Source: Ignavibacteriales bacterium
GTDB taxonomy: Bacteria; Bacteroidota; Ignavibacteria; UBA10030
Direction of reading: 5' to 3'
Assembly (NCBI GenBank): GCA_026390575.1
Contig: JAPLFR010000007.1
Coordinates: 186,001-250,000, forward strand
Length of the DNA stretch: 64,000 bases
The notes beneath the pieces are model-generated. The model saw nothing but the letters and a program-made list of their open reading frames with translations, was not told where the DNA came from and searched no databases. This document shows, piece by piece, positions 34,850 through 44,363 of this stretch. Every line of letters starts with the position of its first letter. The stretch's first letter is position 1. The position numbers and the translations under genes were made by a program.

Positions 34850-37800
34850 ATGATCGAGAGAATTATTGACTGGAGCGCGAAAAACCGCTTCATCGTTATC
34901 CTACTCTACATCCTTATCACCGGTTTCGGTATTTATTGCGTCATCAATCTGCCGGTTGATGCAATTCCTGATTTATCGGAAAATCAGGTTATTGTTTTCA
35001 CCGAATGGATGGGGCGTTCCCCGGAAATTGTCGAACAACAAGTTACCTATCCCATATCATCTGCATTGCAGGGATTACCTGAAGTAAAAGCAGTCCGTGC
35101 ATCCTCGATGTTTGGAATGTCATTCGTCTTTGTGATCTTCAACGACAATACCGACCTCTATTTTGCACGCAATCGAGTTATCGAAAAACTCGCTTTGGTT
35201 CGTTCGGAACTTCCGCCGAATGTCACACCTATCCTTGGTCCTGATGGGACAGGAGTAGGGCATGTCTTCTGGTATACTGTTGAGGGAAAGAACTATGACC
35301 TTGCCACACTTCGCTCTATTCAAGATTGGTATCTGCGAAACAAACTCGTTTCCATTGAAGGTGTTGCAGAGATTGCAAGCATCGGCGGTTTTGTCAAACA
35401 GTATCAGGTCGATATAGATCCAAATAAATTACGCGCATATAACGTAACCATCGGAGAACTTGCCGGTGCAATTCAGCGCAACAACAATGAAGTGGGCGGG
35501 AAACTTCTTGAAATCAGCAACGCGGAATATTTTGTTCGCGGTCAGGGATATATTACCTCCACCGAAGATGTGGAAAACGTTTTTGTCAAGCAAGGTCCGA
35601 ATGGTATTCCCATCCTGGTGAAACATGTAGCCACCGTGCAGTTTGGCGGGGATATACGCCGTGGATTATTAGAAAAGAACGGCGAAGGAGAAGTGGTTGG
35701 TGGCATCGTCGTCATGCGAAGCGGTGCCAATGCGCGTGATGTGATAGAAAGAGTTAAGCAGCGCATTGAAGAAATCAAACCGGGACTTCCTCCGGGTGTT
35801 GAAGTTGTGCCATCCTATGATCGTTCTCTATTGATAGATGCGGCGATCGGTACGTTGAGCCGCGCTCTTATCGAGGCAAGCATTATCGTTGCGATTGTCG
35901 TGACGATCTTTCTTCTCCACTTCCGGTCTATCGTTCGCATTCTGATCGAGCTGCCGATTTCTGTTTTGCTTGCATTCATTTTGATGTATGTCTTTGGTAT
36001 CACCTCAAACATCATGTCCTTAGGAGGTATTGTCCTGGCGATTGGAGTGATAGTTGATTCTTCCATTGTGCTGGTGGAAAATGCCTACCGCAATATAGCC
36101 AATGCACTGGCAAAGAAAGGGCATCTCACCAATGAAGAATATCGTGACATCTCCATCATATCTGCAAAACAAGTTGGCAGGGCAATCTTCTTCTCGGAAC
36201 TGATCATTCTTGTCGGATTCCTTCCTGTGTTTTTGCTGACAGGTCAGGAAGGGAAACTTTTTCACCCACTTGCATATACAAAATCATTTGTGATGATCTC
36301 ATCGGCGATGGTGGTCATCACACTTATCCCTGTGCTTATGACAATGTTGATGAGAGGAAATTTCCGCCCGGAATCGGCAAATCCTGTCACAGGATTCTTC
36401 ATTCGATTGTATCGGCCTGTCATACATTGGGTCTTAAAACATCGTAAGGCAACAATCGCCATCAACGTTCTTGCACTTCTTATCACTGTTCCTATGATGA
36501 TGCATATCGGTTCTGAATTCATGCCTCCGTTGGATGAAGGATCCATCCTCTATATGCCTGTGACATTACCAAATGCGTCGGTTACAGAAGTTGCCCGAAT
36601 TATGGCTTTACAGGATAAAATAATTCGCAGTGTGCCCGAAGTGCATCACGTCCTTGGGAAAGCTGGACGAGCTGAAACCGCAACGGACAATGCACCAATC
36701 AGTATGGTCGAAACAATCATTATGCTCAAGCCGAAAGATCAATGGCGTCCTGGGATAACAAAGAGGGATATTGTTCAGGAATTGGACGCAAAGCTCCAAA
36801 TTCCCGGCGTCCGTAATGGATGGACACAGCCCATCATCAACCGTATCAATATGCTTTCAACAGGCGTTCGCACAGATATTGGTTTTAAAATATTTGGCGA
36901 CAATCTCGACACGCTTGAACATTATGCCATCAAAGCGGAACAAATTCTAAAGGGCGTGCCAGGTGCTGCCGACATCGTTGCCGAGAGAATCGGAAACGGT
37001 TACTATGTTGATATCGTGCCCAAGAAAGCGATGCTCTCCCGCTACGGATTAAACATCGGCGACCTGCAGGATATTATTGAAGTGGCTATTGGCGGACAAA
37101 ACCTGGGTGTTGTTCTCGAAGGCAGAATGCGGTTCCCGATTCGTTTACGGTTTGAACGTGAATATCGTGACAACGTCGAAGAATTAAACCGTCTCTTTAT
37201 TCCTGTTAGAACAGGCGGTGCGGTGTCAACTGCAATAAGCGCTTCGCCCACAATTGGACAGAGTGGAGCATCACCAACATCATCGGGCATGTCTGGAATG
37301 GGTTCAGCACAATCTCCACAATCCCAGGTTTCAGTTCAACAGTCTTCATTTGCTTCATCGTCTTTATTGAATTTGCAGTCTGCAGATGAGCTCACTTATG
37401 TCCCGCTGTCGGAATTAGCAGATTTAAAAATCATTACCGGTCCGCCTATGATCAGCAGCGAGAACGGGCAGCTTCGCGCCATTGTGTATATGAATGTACG
37501 CGGCAGGGATATGGGCGGAACAATGGAAGATGCAAAGAAAGTAATCAGTGAAAATCTAAAACTTCCTTCCGGCTATTCTTACACGTGGAGCGGGCAATAC
37601 GAGCACAAAGTCCGTGCTCAAAAGACGCTTGAATACATTATGCCGATTGTCTTTCTCATTATTTTTGTTTTGCTCTATTTTACCTTCAAAGATTATGTGG
37701 AAGCGTTTGTTGTTATGCTCTCGGTTCCTTTTGCACTCATCGGCGGCGTTTATATGATCTTCATTCTTGATTATAATTTTTCTGTTGCCGTATGGGTAGG

Positions 37801-38209
37801 ATTCATTGCACTCTATGGTATAGCGGTAGAGACAGGTGTTGTCATGGTTGTATATTTGCACGAAGCACTGGATAAAAAGATACGAGCTCATAAAAATGGT
37901 GAGCGCGGCCCATTAACATCGCAGGATATTTATGAAGCTACAGTTGAAGGTGCGGTTTTACGATTGCGGCCAAAGATCATGACTGTCGTGACGAGTATGA
38001 TGGGATTGATTCCAGTGATGTGGGCAACCGGTGCCGGTGCAGATATGATGAAACCTCTTACTGCGCCTATGATCGGCGGGCTCTTTACTTCTGCGGTCCA
38101 CGTTCTTGTTGTCACGCCAGTGTTGTTTGTGATTATGAAAGAACATGCTTTAAAAAAAGGAACACTTGAAATGTCCAAGATGGCAGAGTTTATAAAGGAA
38201 GGAGAATAA
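34850..38209 (+). CDS. cusA: CusA-type Cu(I)/Ag(I) efflux RND transporter
   Basis: Inner-membrane proton-driven trimeric pump (HME-RND), 1119 residues and 12 TM helices in the usual 1+5, 1+5 arrangement. N-terminal LPVDAIPDLSENQV and GPDGTGVGHVF are CusA/CzcA hallmarks; TM4 has AIGVIVDSSIVLVEN. The three methionines that bind Cu(I)/Ag(I) in E. coli CusA (Met573, 623, 672) are conserved in LYMPVTLP, ISMVETII and RINMLSTG, so monovalent metal is the likely substrate. A Ser/Gly/Gln-rich insert of about 60 residues (about 788-846) interrupts the second periplasmic domain. Four adjacent genes supply channel, adaptor and metal-binding proteins. Confidence 0.93.
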   Translation: MIERIIDWSAKNRFIVILLYILITGFGIYCVINLPVDAIPDLSENQVIVFTEWMGRSPEIVEQQVTYPISSALQGLPEVKAVRASSMFGMSFVFVIFNDNTDLYFARNRVIEKLALVRSELPPNVTPILGPDGTGVGHVFWYTVEGKNYDLATLRSIQDWYLRNKLVSIEGVAEIASIGGFVKQYQVDIDPNKLRAYNVTIGELAGAIQRNNNEVGGKLLEISNAEYFVRGQGYITSTEDVENVFVKQGPNGIPILVKHVATVQFGGDIRRGLLEKNGEGEVVGGIVVMRSGANARDVIERVKQRIEEIKPGLPPGVEVVPSYDRSLLIDAAIGTLSRALIEASIIVAIVVTIFLLHFRSIVRILIELPISVLLAFILMYVFGITSNIMSLGGIVLAIGVIVDSSIVLVENAYRNIANALAKKGHLTNEEYRDISIISAKQVGRAIFFSELIILVGFLPVFLLTGQEGKLFHPLAYTKSFVMISSAMVVITLIPVLMTMLMRGNFRPESANPVTGFFIRLYRPVIHWVLKHRKATIAINVLALLITVPMMMHIGSEFMPPLDEGSILYMPVTLPNASVTEVARIMALQDKIIRSVPEVHHVLGKAGRAETATDNAPISMVETIIMLKPKDQWRPGITKRDIVQELDAKLQIPGVRNGWTQPIINRINMLSTGVRTDIGFKIFGDNLDTLEHYAIKAEQILKGVPGAADIVAERIGNGYYVDIVPKKAMLSRYGLNIGDLQDIIEVAIGGQNLGVVLEGRMRFPIRLRFEREYRDNVEELNRLFIPVRTGGAVSTAISASPTIGQSGASPTSSGMSGMGSAQSPQSQVSVQQSSFASSSLLNLQSADELTYVPLSELADLKIITGPPMISSENGQLRAIVYMNVRGRDMGGTMEDAKKVISENLKLPSGYSYTWSGQYEHKVRAQKTLEYIMPIVFLIIFVLLYFTFKDYVEAFVVMLSVPFALIGGVYMIFILDYNFSVAVWVGFIALYGIAVETGVVMVVYLHEALDKKIRAHKNGERGPLTSQDIYEATVEGAVLRLRPKIMTVVTSMMGLIPVMWATGAGADMMKPLTAPMIGGLFTSAVHVLVVTPVLFVIMKEHALKKGTLEMSKMAEFIKEGE

Positions 38210-38211
38210 TT

Positions 38212-39522
38212 ATGAAAAAAACAGCAGTGCTGCTCACATTCTCTTTTCTTCTATCACAAGCAATCGCGCAACCGGTTGATTCTCTCATACAGGAAGCATA
38301 TAAGAATAATCCACAGCTCAAGTCGTTTGAATACAAGATTCAGGCGACTGGATTCCGCGCTTCTTCAGCCAGCGCTTGGCCGGCACCGACACTCGGGATA
38401 GAGTTTAGTCAAATTCCTTCCAACAGTACGAATATCCTCAACGATGCCATATCCAACAATTTATCCATTTCACAAATGTTTATGCTGGGTGGAAAACTTT
38501 CGGCAATGTCTGAAATGGAAAAAAGAAAAGGCAGGGTGTTGGAACAAAACCTTGGCTCATTTCAAGTGCAGCTGCGTGCGAAAATAAAAATGAATTATTA
38601 CCAGCTATGGCTTCTCGACAGGCAAATCGAGGTTCAGCAACGGACATTATCATTGTTAAACGAACTTGTTCAGAATATGCAATCACACGTGATGATAAAT
38701 CGCATGCGTCAGGCTGATCTCTTTACGATACAGGCAGAAGTTGCCTCCGAGAAATCGAATTTAAGCGAGATGAAGTCAAAGCGTGCAAACGTGCAAAATG
38801 TAGTTAATTCTCTGTTGGGTCGAAATGATTTTACCCAGGCGATAAGAACGGACAGCATCCTTGCACATAGCTCGGTCGTGTTGTCAGAGTTTCATCTGTC
38901 TGAACAAGTAAAACAAGCTAATCCTTCCCTCATTGCGATGGATCGAATGAAGGAAATGAATGAAGCTGAAATTACTTCTGCGAACAGAGAACTTTTCCCT
39001 GATGTTATGCTGCAGGCGATGGTCATGCGAATGCCCAATGGTATGATTCTCACCGGCGGCCCGCGTTCGATGGAAATGATCCAGCAAAGCGTAGCCGGCA
39101 TGGCAATGCAAAAAACCGATTGGATGTACAGTGTTATGGCATCGATAACACTTCCATTCGCTCCCTGGGCGTCGGAGCGCTCGACAGCGAAAGCAGACGA
39201 AATGCGCTCTACAAACCTGAGCATTGAGGCAGAGAAGAACGCCATGCAGCGGGAAATGATAGCATCACTCCGTTCAGCGTTGAACAGGTACACTACAGCT
39301 GATTCGCTTGCGCGTCAGTATCAGAGTGAAATTCTTCCACTCACACATCAGTCGGCAGAGGCACAGACAGTTGCATATCAAACGGGGCAGGTGCCAATTA
39401 CTACTGTTCTCGATTCGCGCCGCTTGGAGCTGATGAAACAAGACGATTACATTATGGTATTAATGGATCGCCAGATGGCACTCGTTGAAATAGAAATGAT
39501 GGTCGGAGCACCACTTCAATAA
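38212..39522 (+). CDS. TolC-family outer-membrane channel (CusC-like)
   Basis: 436 residues; signal peptide about 1-19 (cleaved after AIA). Two long helical hairpin repeats, each with alternating charged heptads, fit the TolC/OEP fold. It begins 2 bp after the cusA stop, so it forms the exit duct of the same tripartite pump. A methionine-rich stretch (MVMRMPNGMILTGGPRSMEM, about residues 270-290) may contact Cu/Ag; that role is inference. Confidence 0.88.
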   Translation: MKKTAVLLTFSFLLSQAIAQPVDSLIQEAYKNNPQLKSFEYKIQATGFRASSASAWPAPTLGIEFSQIPSNSTNILNDAISNNLSISQMFMLGGKLSAMSEMEKRKGRVLEQNLGSFQVQLRAKIKMNYYQLWLLDRQIEVQQRTLSLLNELVQNMQSHVMINRMRQADLFTIQAEVASEKSNLSEMKSKRANVQNVVNSLLGRNDFTQAIRTDSILAHSSVVLSEFHLSEQVKQANPSLIAMDRMKEMNEAEITSANRELFPDVMLQAMVMRMPNGMILTGGPRSMEMIQQSVAGMAMQKTDWMYSVMASITLPFAPWASERSTAKADEMRSTNLSIEAEKNAMQREMIASLRSALNRYTTADSLARQYQSEILPLTHQSAEAQTVAYQTGQVPITTVLDSRRLELMKQDDYIMVLMDRQMALVEIEMMVGAPLQ

Positions 39523-39551
39523 ATTCACAATTATTATTAAGGAATAGAAAT

Positions 39552-39947
39552 ATGAAAACGTTCATTGCAATTATCACAGCGCTTATTATTCTGAGTTTTT
39601 CAGCATTGAGTCAGGAAATGAAATCCCACAAACTCCCTATGGATTCAACGAAGGTAGAAAAGCTGAAATCACATAAGATACAGCAACAAAAGGATGTGGC
39701 AAAGGTTGACACATACACATGTCCGATGCATCCTGAAGTTATTGCTCATAAACCGGGAAAATGTCCAAAATGCGGAATGACGCTTGTTAAAGTAGACGCT
39801 AAAAAAGTGAAAGAAAAGGTAAAGAAAGCCATTGATATAAAAGCGGAAGTTTATACATGCCCCATGCACTCAGAAGTGAAGTCCGATACGCCGGGCAAAT
39901 GTCCAAAGTGCAAAATGAATTTAGTCAAAGAAAAAGAAGATAAATAA
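39552..39947 (+). CDS. Exported protein with two heavy-metal-binding domains
   Basis: 131 residues; signal peptide about 1-20. Two copies of the HMBD (PF19335-type) pattern YTCPMH-x-EV...PGKCPKCxM, at residues about 56-84 and 102-128, are separated by a Lys-rich linker. Such domains bind Cu/Ag through Cys, Met and His. It probably acts as a periplasmic metal buffer or chaperone for the neighbouring pump; the adaptor downstream carries a third copy. Confidence 0.85.
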   Translation: MKTFIAIITALIILSFSALSQEMKSHKLPMDSTKVEKLKSHKIQQQKDVAKVDTYTCPMHPEVIAHKPGKCPKCGMTLVKVDAKKVKEKVKKAIDIKAEVYTCPMHSEVKSDTPGKCPKCKMNLVKEKEDK

Positions 39948-40003
39948 GAATTGTAGTGGTGCAATTCAACCGAACTTTGTAAATATAAATTAAGGTATGA
40001 GAA

Positions 40004-41275
40004 ATGAAAACACTATTGATATCCCTCTTAGTGATAACTGCAATGATGCTGTCATCGTGCAGTAAATCATCTTCATCACACAACGGACAGGCCGACTCTA
40101 CAACGGCACAAACCGGAGATTATTACACCTGCACGATGCATCCACAAGTGCATCTGGACAAACCCGGTGTCTGTCCTATTTGCGGAATGGAACTTGTGAA
40201 AGCGAGCAACAGCAGAAAGATGGAAAGCGATGGAGCAGTAGCAATGGTTCCTCTGAATGATCGGGATCAACTTCTCGCAAATGTTTCAACGGTAAAAGTC
40301 GGATATGAAGATGTTGAACATTCCGTCCGTGCCTTCGGCACTCTTGAAATTGCTGAGCCTAATAAAACAGTTATCAGCGCCCGCTTTAATGGACGCATCG
40401 AAAAACTGCATGTCGATGCAGTTGGCGTCAAGGTCAGACAAGGCGATCCGTTATTCGAGATTTACAGTCCCGACATTATCCAGGCAGAAAATGAATACCT
40501 GCAAGCAATCAAAACCGGTTCTTCTGAACAACAGAGTATTGTGTCGGATCCAAAATCTAAATTACTGTTATTGGGCTTGACTGGGCAGCAGATTCATGAA
40601 CTTGAATCCGCCAATACTGTACCACTTGTCACGATGTATTATTCTCCTGCAAACGGCATAGTCATCGATAAAAAAATCGTCACAGGAGTTTATGTGTCGG
40701 AAGGATCAACTCTCTACGAAATATCCGACATTTCGACATTATGGAATATTGCCGAAGTGTATGAATCGGATGCTGGATACATTCGCGTCGGTGAAAAGGC
40801 AAACCTTTCAATTGCGACATACCCAAATGAAATGTTTACCGGTACAGTATCGTTGATCTATCCGGTCGTAAATCCTCAAACACGGACAGTAAAAGTTCGA
40901 GTGCTGGTGAACAACTCAAACGGGAAACTGAAGCCGAATATGTATACCGAAACATTGTTTACTCGAAAGAAAGGAAAGTCACTTACTGTCCCCGTTGGAG
41001 CGGTGCTCGTTACAGGAAAACGCAATCTTGTTTATGTCAAGACCGAACACGAAAACCATTTCGAAGCCAGGGAGGTTGGAATTGGATCACGGTTCAATGA
41101 TAAATATGAAATCACTTGGGGACTTACAGAAGGAGAAGTTGTCGTAAGCGAGGGTGGTTATTTAATCGATTCTGAAAGCCAACTGAAGTCAGGAACTGGC
41201 GCCACTCATCAACACGGAGGTACAGCTGCTCCTGAGACGAAAACAAAAGAAATGCCAGCAAATATGCCAATGTAG
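40004..41275 (+). CDS. cusB: CusB-type periplasmic adaptor lipoprotein with N-terminal HMBD
   Basis: 423 residues. Lipobox LSSC near residue 19 predicts membrane anchoring. An HMBD follows (YYTCTMHPQV...PGVCPICGMELVK, about 42-68). Then come the membrane-fusion-protein domains: barrel-sandwich, a short alpha hairpin (IIQAENEYLQA), beta-barrel and membrane-proximal domains to about 395. The tail is His/Met-bearing. It links CusA to the outer-membrane channel and delivers metal. Confidence 0.9.
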   Translation: MKTLLISLLVITAMMLSSCSKSSSSHNGQADSTTAQTGDYYTCTMHPQVHLDKPGVCPICGMELVKASNSRKMESDGAVAMVPLNDRDQLLANVSTVKVGYEDVEHSVRAFGTLEIAEPNKTVISARFNGRIEKLHVDAVGVKVRQGDPLFEIYSPDIIQAENEYLQAIKTGSSEQQSIVSDPKSKLLLLGLTGQQIHELESANTVPLVTMYYSPANGIVIDKKIVTGVYVSEGSTLYEISDISTLWNIAEVYESDAGYIRVGEKANLSIATYPNEMFTGTVSLIYPVVNPQTRTVKVRVLVNNSNGKLKPNMYTETLFTRKKGKSLTVPVGAVLVTGKRNLVYVKTEHENHFEAREVGIGSRFNDKYEITWGLTEGEVVVSEGGYLIDSESQLKSGTGATHQHGGTAAPETKTKEMPANMPM

Positions 41276-41348
41276 CACAAACATTCGACCAACGCAGGAA
41301 CGTCAACATAAGAACAGATGTTCATATGAATAGTACAGAGAGGAAATA

Positions 41349-41918
41349 ATGAGTAAAAATATTAAAACAATTCTCTTTTCGATCCTTGGTGTTCTTCTCA
41401 TTGAGATCATCGCAGTGATAGTAGGTGCCTACTCCGGTATTCCCGATGTAGCTGCAACGAAGCCCGAAGGAAAAATCATGGGCTGGTTCATGAACACAAC
41501 CAAGGATCATTCCATCGGTGCGCGCGCTCAACATATTTCAGTTCCTCCTCTCGATAGCTCCGCACTTGTTGCGAAAGGATTTGAACATTACAATGAAATG
41601 TGCGTTACCTGCCATGGCGCGCCGGGCATAAGATCGGATGAACTTGCAAAAGGACTTAATCCCCCTCCTCCCAATCTCGCGTTTTCAACAAGGGATATGG
41701 AACCTTCCGAGATGTTTTTGGTCGTCAAAGATGGGATTACGATGACTGGCATGCCCGGATTTGGATCTACTCACAGCGATTCGGAAGTATGGGCAATAGT
41801 GGCATTTCTCAAACGTCTTCAGACAATGCAACCAGAAGAATATACTGCATTCCAAAAATCGCAACACCATGGAACGATGGAAGAGACTAAAGAACATAAC
41901 CACCCAAAAGAACACTAA
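41349..41918 (+). CDS. Membrane-anchored c-type cytochrome
   Basis: 189 residues. One N-terminal TM helix (about 6-27) anchors a periplasmic cytochrome c domain with a single haem site CVTCH near residue 81 and a distal Met in TGMPGFG near 137. The C-terminal tail is His-rich. Same strand, 73 bp after cusB, so probably the last gene of the copper operon. A link between haem redox chemistry and copper handling is plausible, but this may simply be a neighbour. Confidence 0.85.
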   Translation: MSKNIKTILFSILGVLLIEIIAVIVGAYSGIPDVAATKPEGKIMGWFMNTTKDHSIGARAQHISVPPLDSSALVAKGFEHYNEMCVTCHGAPGIRSDELAKGLNPPPPNLAFSTRDMEPSEMFLVVKDGITMTGMPGFGSTHSDSEVWAIVAFLKRLQTMQPEEYTAFQKSQHHGTMEETKEHNHPKEH

Positions 41919-41952
41919 GAGAATCATACTCATTTAAGAGATGCCTCTTGCG

Positions 41953-42459
41953 TTAAAGTTCGATTGTCTCGGGATCTTTTTCTGAATGCACCACTTTCCA
42001 CTCTTGTTCCAATGGATCGAAATCTGAAATTTTGTTGAGCGGCATACGCAAGTACTTGCCGAAACCGGTTGCAGCAACTTCGCCGTTCGGCAAAAGTAGT
42101 TCGCCGGTACCTTCAAATGTGCGGCTCGTCTCAATGGTAATGCGGCCGACAACGCGGAGTTCTTCGTTCAACGGAATTTGTTTTTTGAATCTCGTGGTGA
42201 ACTCAACTGTGACTCCCCAAACCTCTTCTTTTGACTTTATCATTATCGCGCGGCCAATAGTTTCGTCAAGGACTGCTGTGGTGATTCCGCCGTGCAGCCT
42301 GCCCGGATAACTCTGGTGCTCATTTGAAGGTTTAAAAATGCATACCAGTTCGTTGTTCTCTAATTCAAAAAATTCTCCCTTGAGCCCGAATGAATTTTTC
42401 AAGCCGCAGAGAAAGCACATTTTGCTGTTTTGCTGTTTTCCTGTAACGCGATGTTTCAT
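41953..42459 (-). CDS. PaaI/HotDog-fold thioesterase
   Basis: 168 residues from ATG at 42459. A longer in-frame ORF to 42621 runs through palindromic repeats and the tail of the broken hydrolase, and is not genuine. KMCFLCGLKNSFGL at the N-terminus and YPGRLHGGITTAVLDETIGRA are characteristic of the 4HBT/PaaI group that hydrolyses acyl-CoA esters. Specificity unknown. It converges on the copper operon. Confidence 0.85.
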   Translation of the reverse strand: MKHRVTGKQQNSKMCFLCGLKNSFGLKGEFFELENNELVCIFKPSNEHQSYPGRLHGGITTAVLDETIGRAIMIKSKEEVWGVTVEFTTRFKKQIPLNEELRVVGRITIETSRTFEGTGELLLPNGEVAATGFGKYLRMPLNKISDFDPLEQEWKVVHSEKDPETIEL

Positions 42460-42474
42460 ATGAATTTTATTTTC

Positions 42475-42529
42475 TGCGCCGGAGGCGCAATAGCCCGCTA
42501 TGCAGTCTGGCGGATCCGCCGTTGGCGGA
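42475..42529. repeat. GC-rich palindrome cluster
   Basis: TGCGCC-gga-GGCGCA (42475-42489), GGCGGATCCGCC (42509-42520, perfect) and TCCGCC-gtt-GGCGGA (42515-42529). The last two share an arm and are mutually exclusive folds. Next to them at about 42530-42570 are TGATTTGGTGATT-type short repeats. REP-like intergenic DNA between the thioesterase and the broken hydrolase. Confidence 0.75.
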
Positions 42530-42580
42530 GATTTAGTGATTTGATAATTTGGTGATTGAGTGATCTCATAAAGAAGAAAT

Positions 42581-43589
42581 TTATTTCCCGCAGATGTGAT
42601 CCAGCCATTGGAAGACTTCATCCTGCATCTCTCGATTGAAGGTATGCCCGGTGTTCCAAAATTTTGTCACAAGCTTATCACCAGCATTTTGTGAATCCCA
42701 TATTGTATGTAGCTTCGCATATCCTTCCTTCACACTTGCCTCCGGGGACTACTAATCCCATACGGGTAGCGAACCAGCAAATCGATACACTTCCTGCAAT
42801 CCGTTCCGAGAGCGCCGTAACCTGCCATGCACGGAATGAGCCCATAGAAAATCCTAACGCGATTACTTTTGTGGAATCCACTTGAGGTCGCGTTGAAAGG
42901 AAGTCGGCTGCATTCATATCTTCCCATGTAATCAAACCGGCGTATGACATTCCCATGTTCAATAAATTGGATGCAATCGCTTGCTGGCCTTCGTATCCGC
43001 TGCCGCCGCGATCCGACCAATTAAGTGCATCAGTAGCAAAACAAACATATCCTCGCTTTGCAAGTTCATCGCCGACAAATCTGCCGCCATAGTTTTTATC
43101 CACCCACTCGCGCGCTGATTGCATGCGTCTCAAACTATCCGCAAATGGTTCAACCATCTTTTCTTTACCGATGTCGAACTTTGCACCATGATCATGCAAA
43201 AGCAGGACGGCGGGGAACGGCCCCTTCCCTTTTGGTACAAGAAGATATCCGAGCACACGGCTATCAGCAGTGATATTGAGAACTATTTTACGTGCGATAT
43301 AACTACACCGGTCTTGTTCTGCAATCACGATCGGGTAATATGGAATGGACGGCGGCCGATTGAATAAGCATTCCCTCACCTTGGAACGCGCAGTTGTGCG
43401 CAATGAATTAAAATCACTGAAATTTCCCGATAACCACGAGAGCGGATAATTCAATCGTTCTTGAACAATATTGTAGAAAGAAGGAAGATTATCATGAATG
43501 ACATTGGTTTGATATGTTGAGTTTTCTCCATCTTGGGAATATGTATACCGTAAAAAAAGAACAAGCATTAATATGAGTAACTTTTTCAT
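42581..43589 (-). pseudogene. Dienelactone-hydrolase-like alpha/beta hydrolase with internal deletion
   Basis: Signal peptide (about 1-18) and a normal hydrolase fold up to the nucleophile elbow GFSMGSFRAW and SICWFATRMGLVVPGG. The frame then reads nonsense to a TGA at 42678. Another frame across the same DNA encodes the family's C-terminus: SPEASVKEGYAKLHTIWDSQ, then GHTFNREMQDEVFQWLD, ending at TAA 42581. Compared with relatives, roughly 45-50 residues carrying the catalytic Asp are missing, and the join near 42740 is out of frame. The catalytic Ser and the His remain in different frames, so the product is almost certainly inactive. Confidence 0.82.
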
Positions 43590-43637
43590 TCTGGATAAAC
43601 TCGATATTGCTTAATGGAATGTTGACCTGTTTGAAAA

Positions 43638-44237
43638 TTATTTTAATTGACGTTTCGCAAATTCAGGAAAATATTTACTCTCGCAATCCGGACACAATCC
43701 ATGTGTGAAATTTACATCAACAATATGTTTATGAATATATCCTTCTATTTGGTGCCACCGGTTATCATCGGAACGAATTTTCTTGCAGTTTGCACAAATA
43801 GGGAGAAGGCTTCCAATTTCCATCAACTCGCGGATATCTTCTAAGATGAGCAATGTCAACGATCTATTGTCATATATGAAAGGCGATGTTGTTACGAGAA
43901 ACGGCGTTTCAATAACGTTCTCGCCTATTTTGCGTTCCATGATGGTTTTCTTACGATAGACCTTATTCCCTCTACTCGCTTCGCTGACGGAATTCCGCAC
44001 CACACACGTTTTGCAATGCGGACCATATCCGCATCCTTCCTCAACGTCTTTGGAATGAATACAATGAAGCACTTCGCCACCTCGCTGTTGTAACATTTCT
44101 TCGTTTCCCATCAGACGAAGGGCAGCAGAATTCCAGAACAAAATACGAACATCATCATCCACTACCATTGTCGGGAACGGAATAGCGTTGAATGTGTTCA
44201 TGAGAAAAACGTCGTTTTCAAGCAAGTGCTGGGGCAT
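43638..44237 (-). CDS. PAS-domain protein with four-cysteine motif and C-terminal Cys-rich tail
   Basis: 199 residues from ATG 44237 (ORF extends to 44273). A PAS fold (about 12-120) includes VVDDDVRILFWNSAA and, after LHC, a C-x9-C-x5-C-x2-C motif (HC...GC...HC..C). The C-terminal 50 residues carry ICANCKKIRSDD and HGLCPDCESKYFPEF, a two-CxxC tail often appended to bacterial PAS/GAF sensors. There is no kinase or DNA-binding domain, so it may modulate a partner. The same Cys motif occurs in the histidine kinase at 51769. Confidence 0.78.
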   Translation of the reverse strand: MPQHLLENDVFLMNTFNAIPFPTMVVDDDVRILFWNSAALRLMGNEEMLQQRGGEVLHCIHSKDVEEGCGYGPHCKTCVVRNSVSEASRGNKVYRKKTIMERKIGENVIETPFLVTTSPFIYDNRSLTLLILEDIRELMEIGSLLPICANCKKIRSDDNRWHQIEGYIHKHIVDVNFTHGLCPDCESKYFPEFAKRQLK

Positions 44238-44363
44238 AGTATTTCTATTTTTTATATAAGGTAGCAGGAGCATTTTCTAAACGCAAGTTGGTTTTTGCAT
44301 CTTTTTTTTCTACACTTCTTAAACAACATTGTATCGATTTTACTTCCTGGAGGGTCGAATTCC

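Noticed and set aside
42460-42621. N-terminal extension of the thioesterase
   Set aside because: It crosses GC palindromes, TGATTTGG repeats and the 3' end of the broken hydrolase; the family N-terminus begins at 42459.
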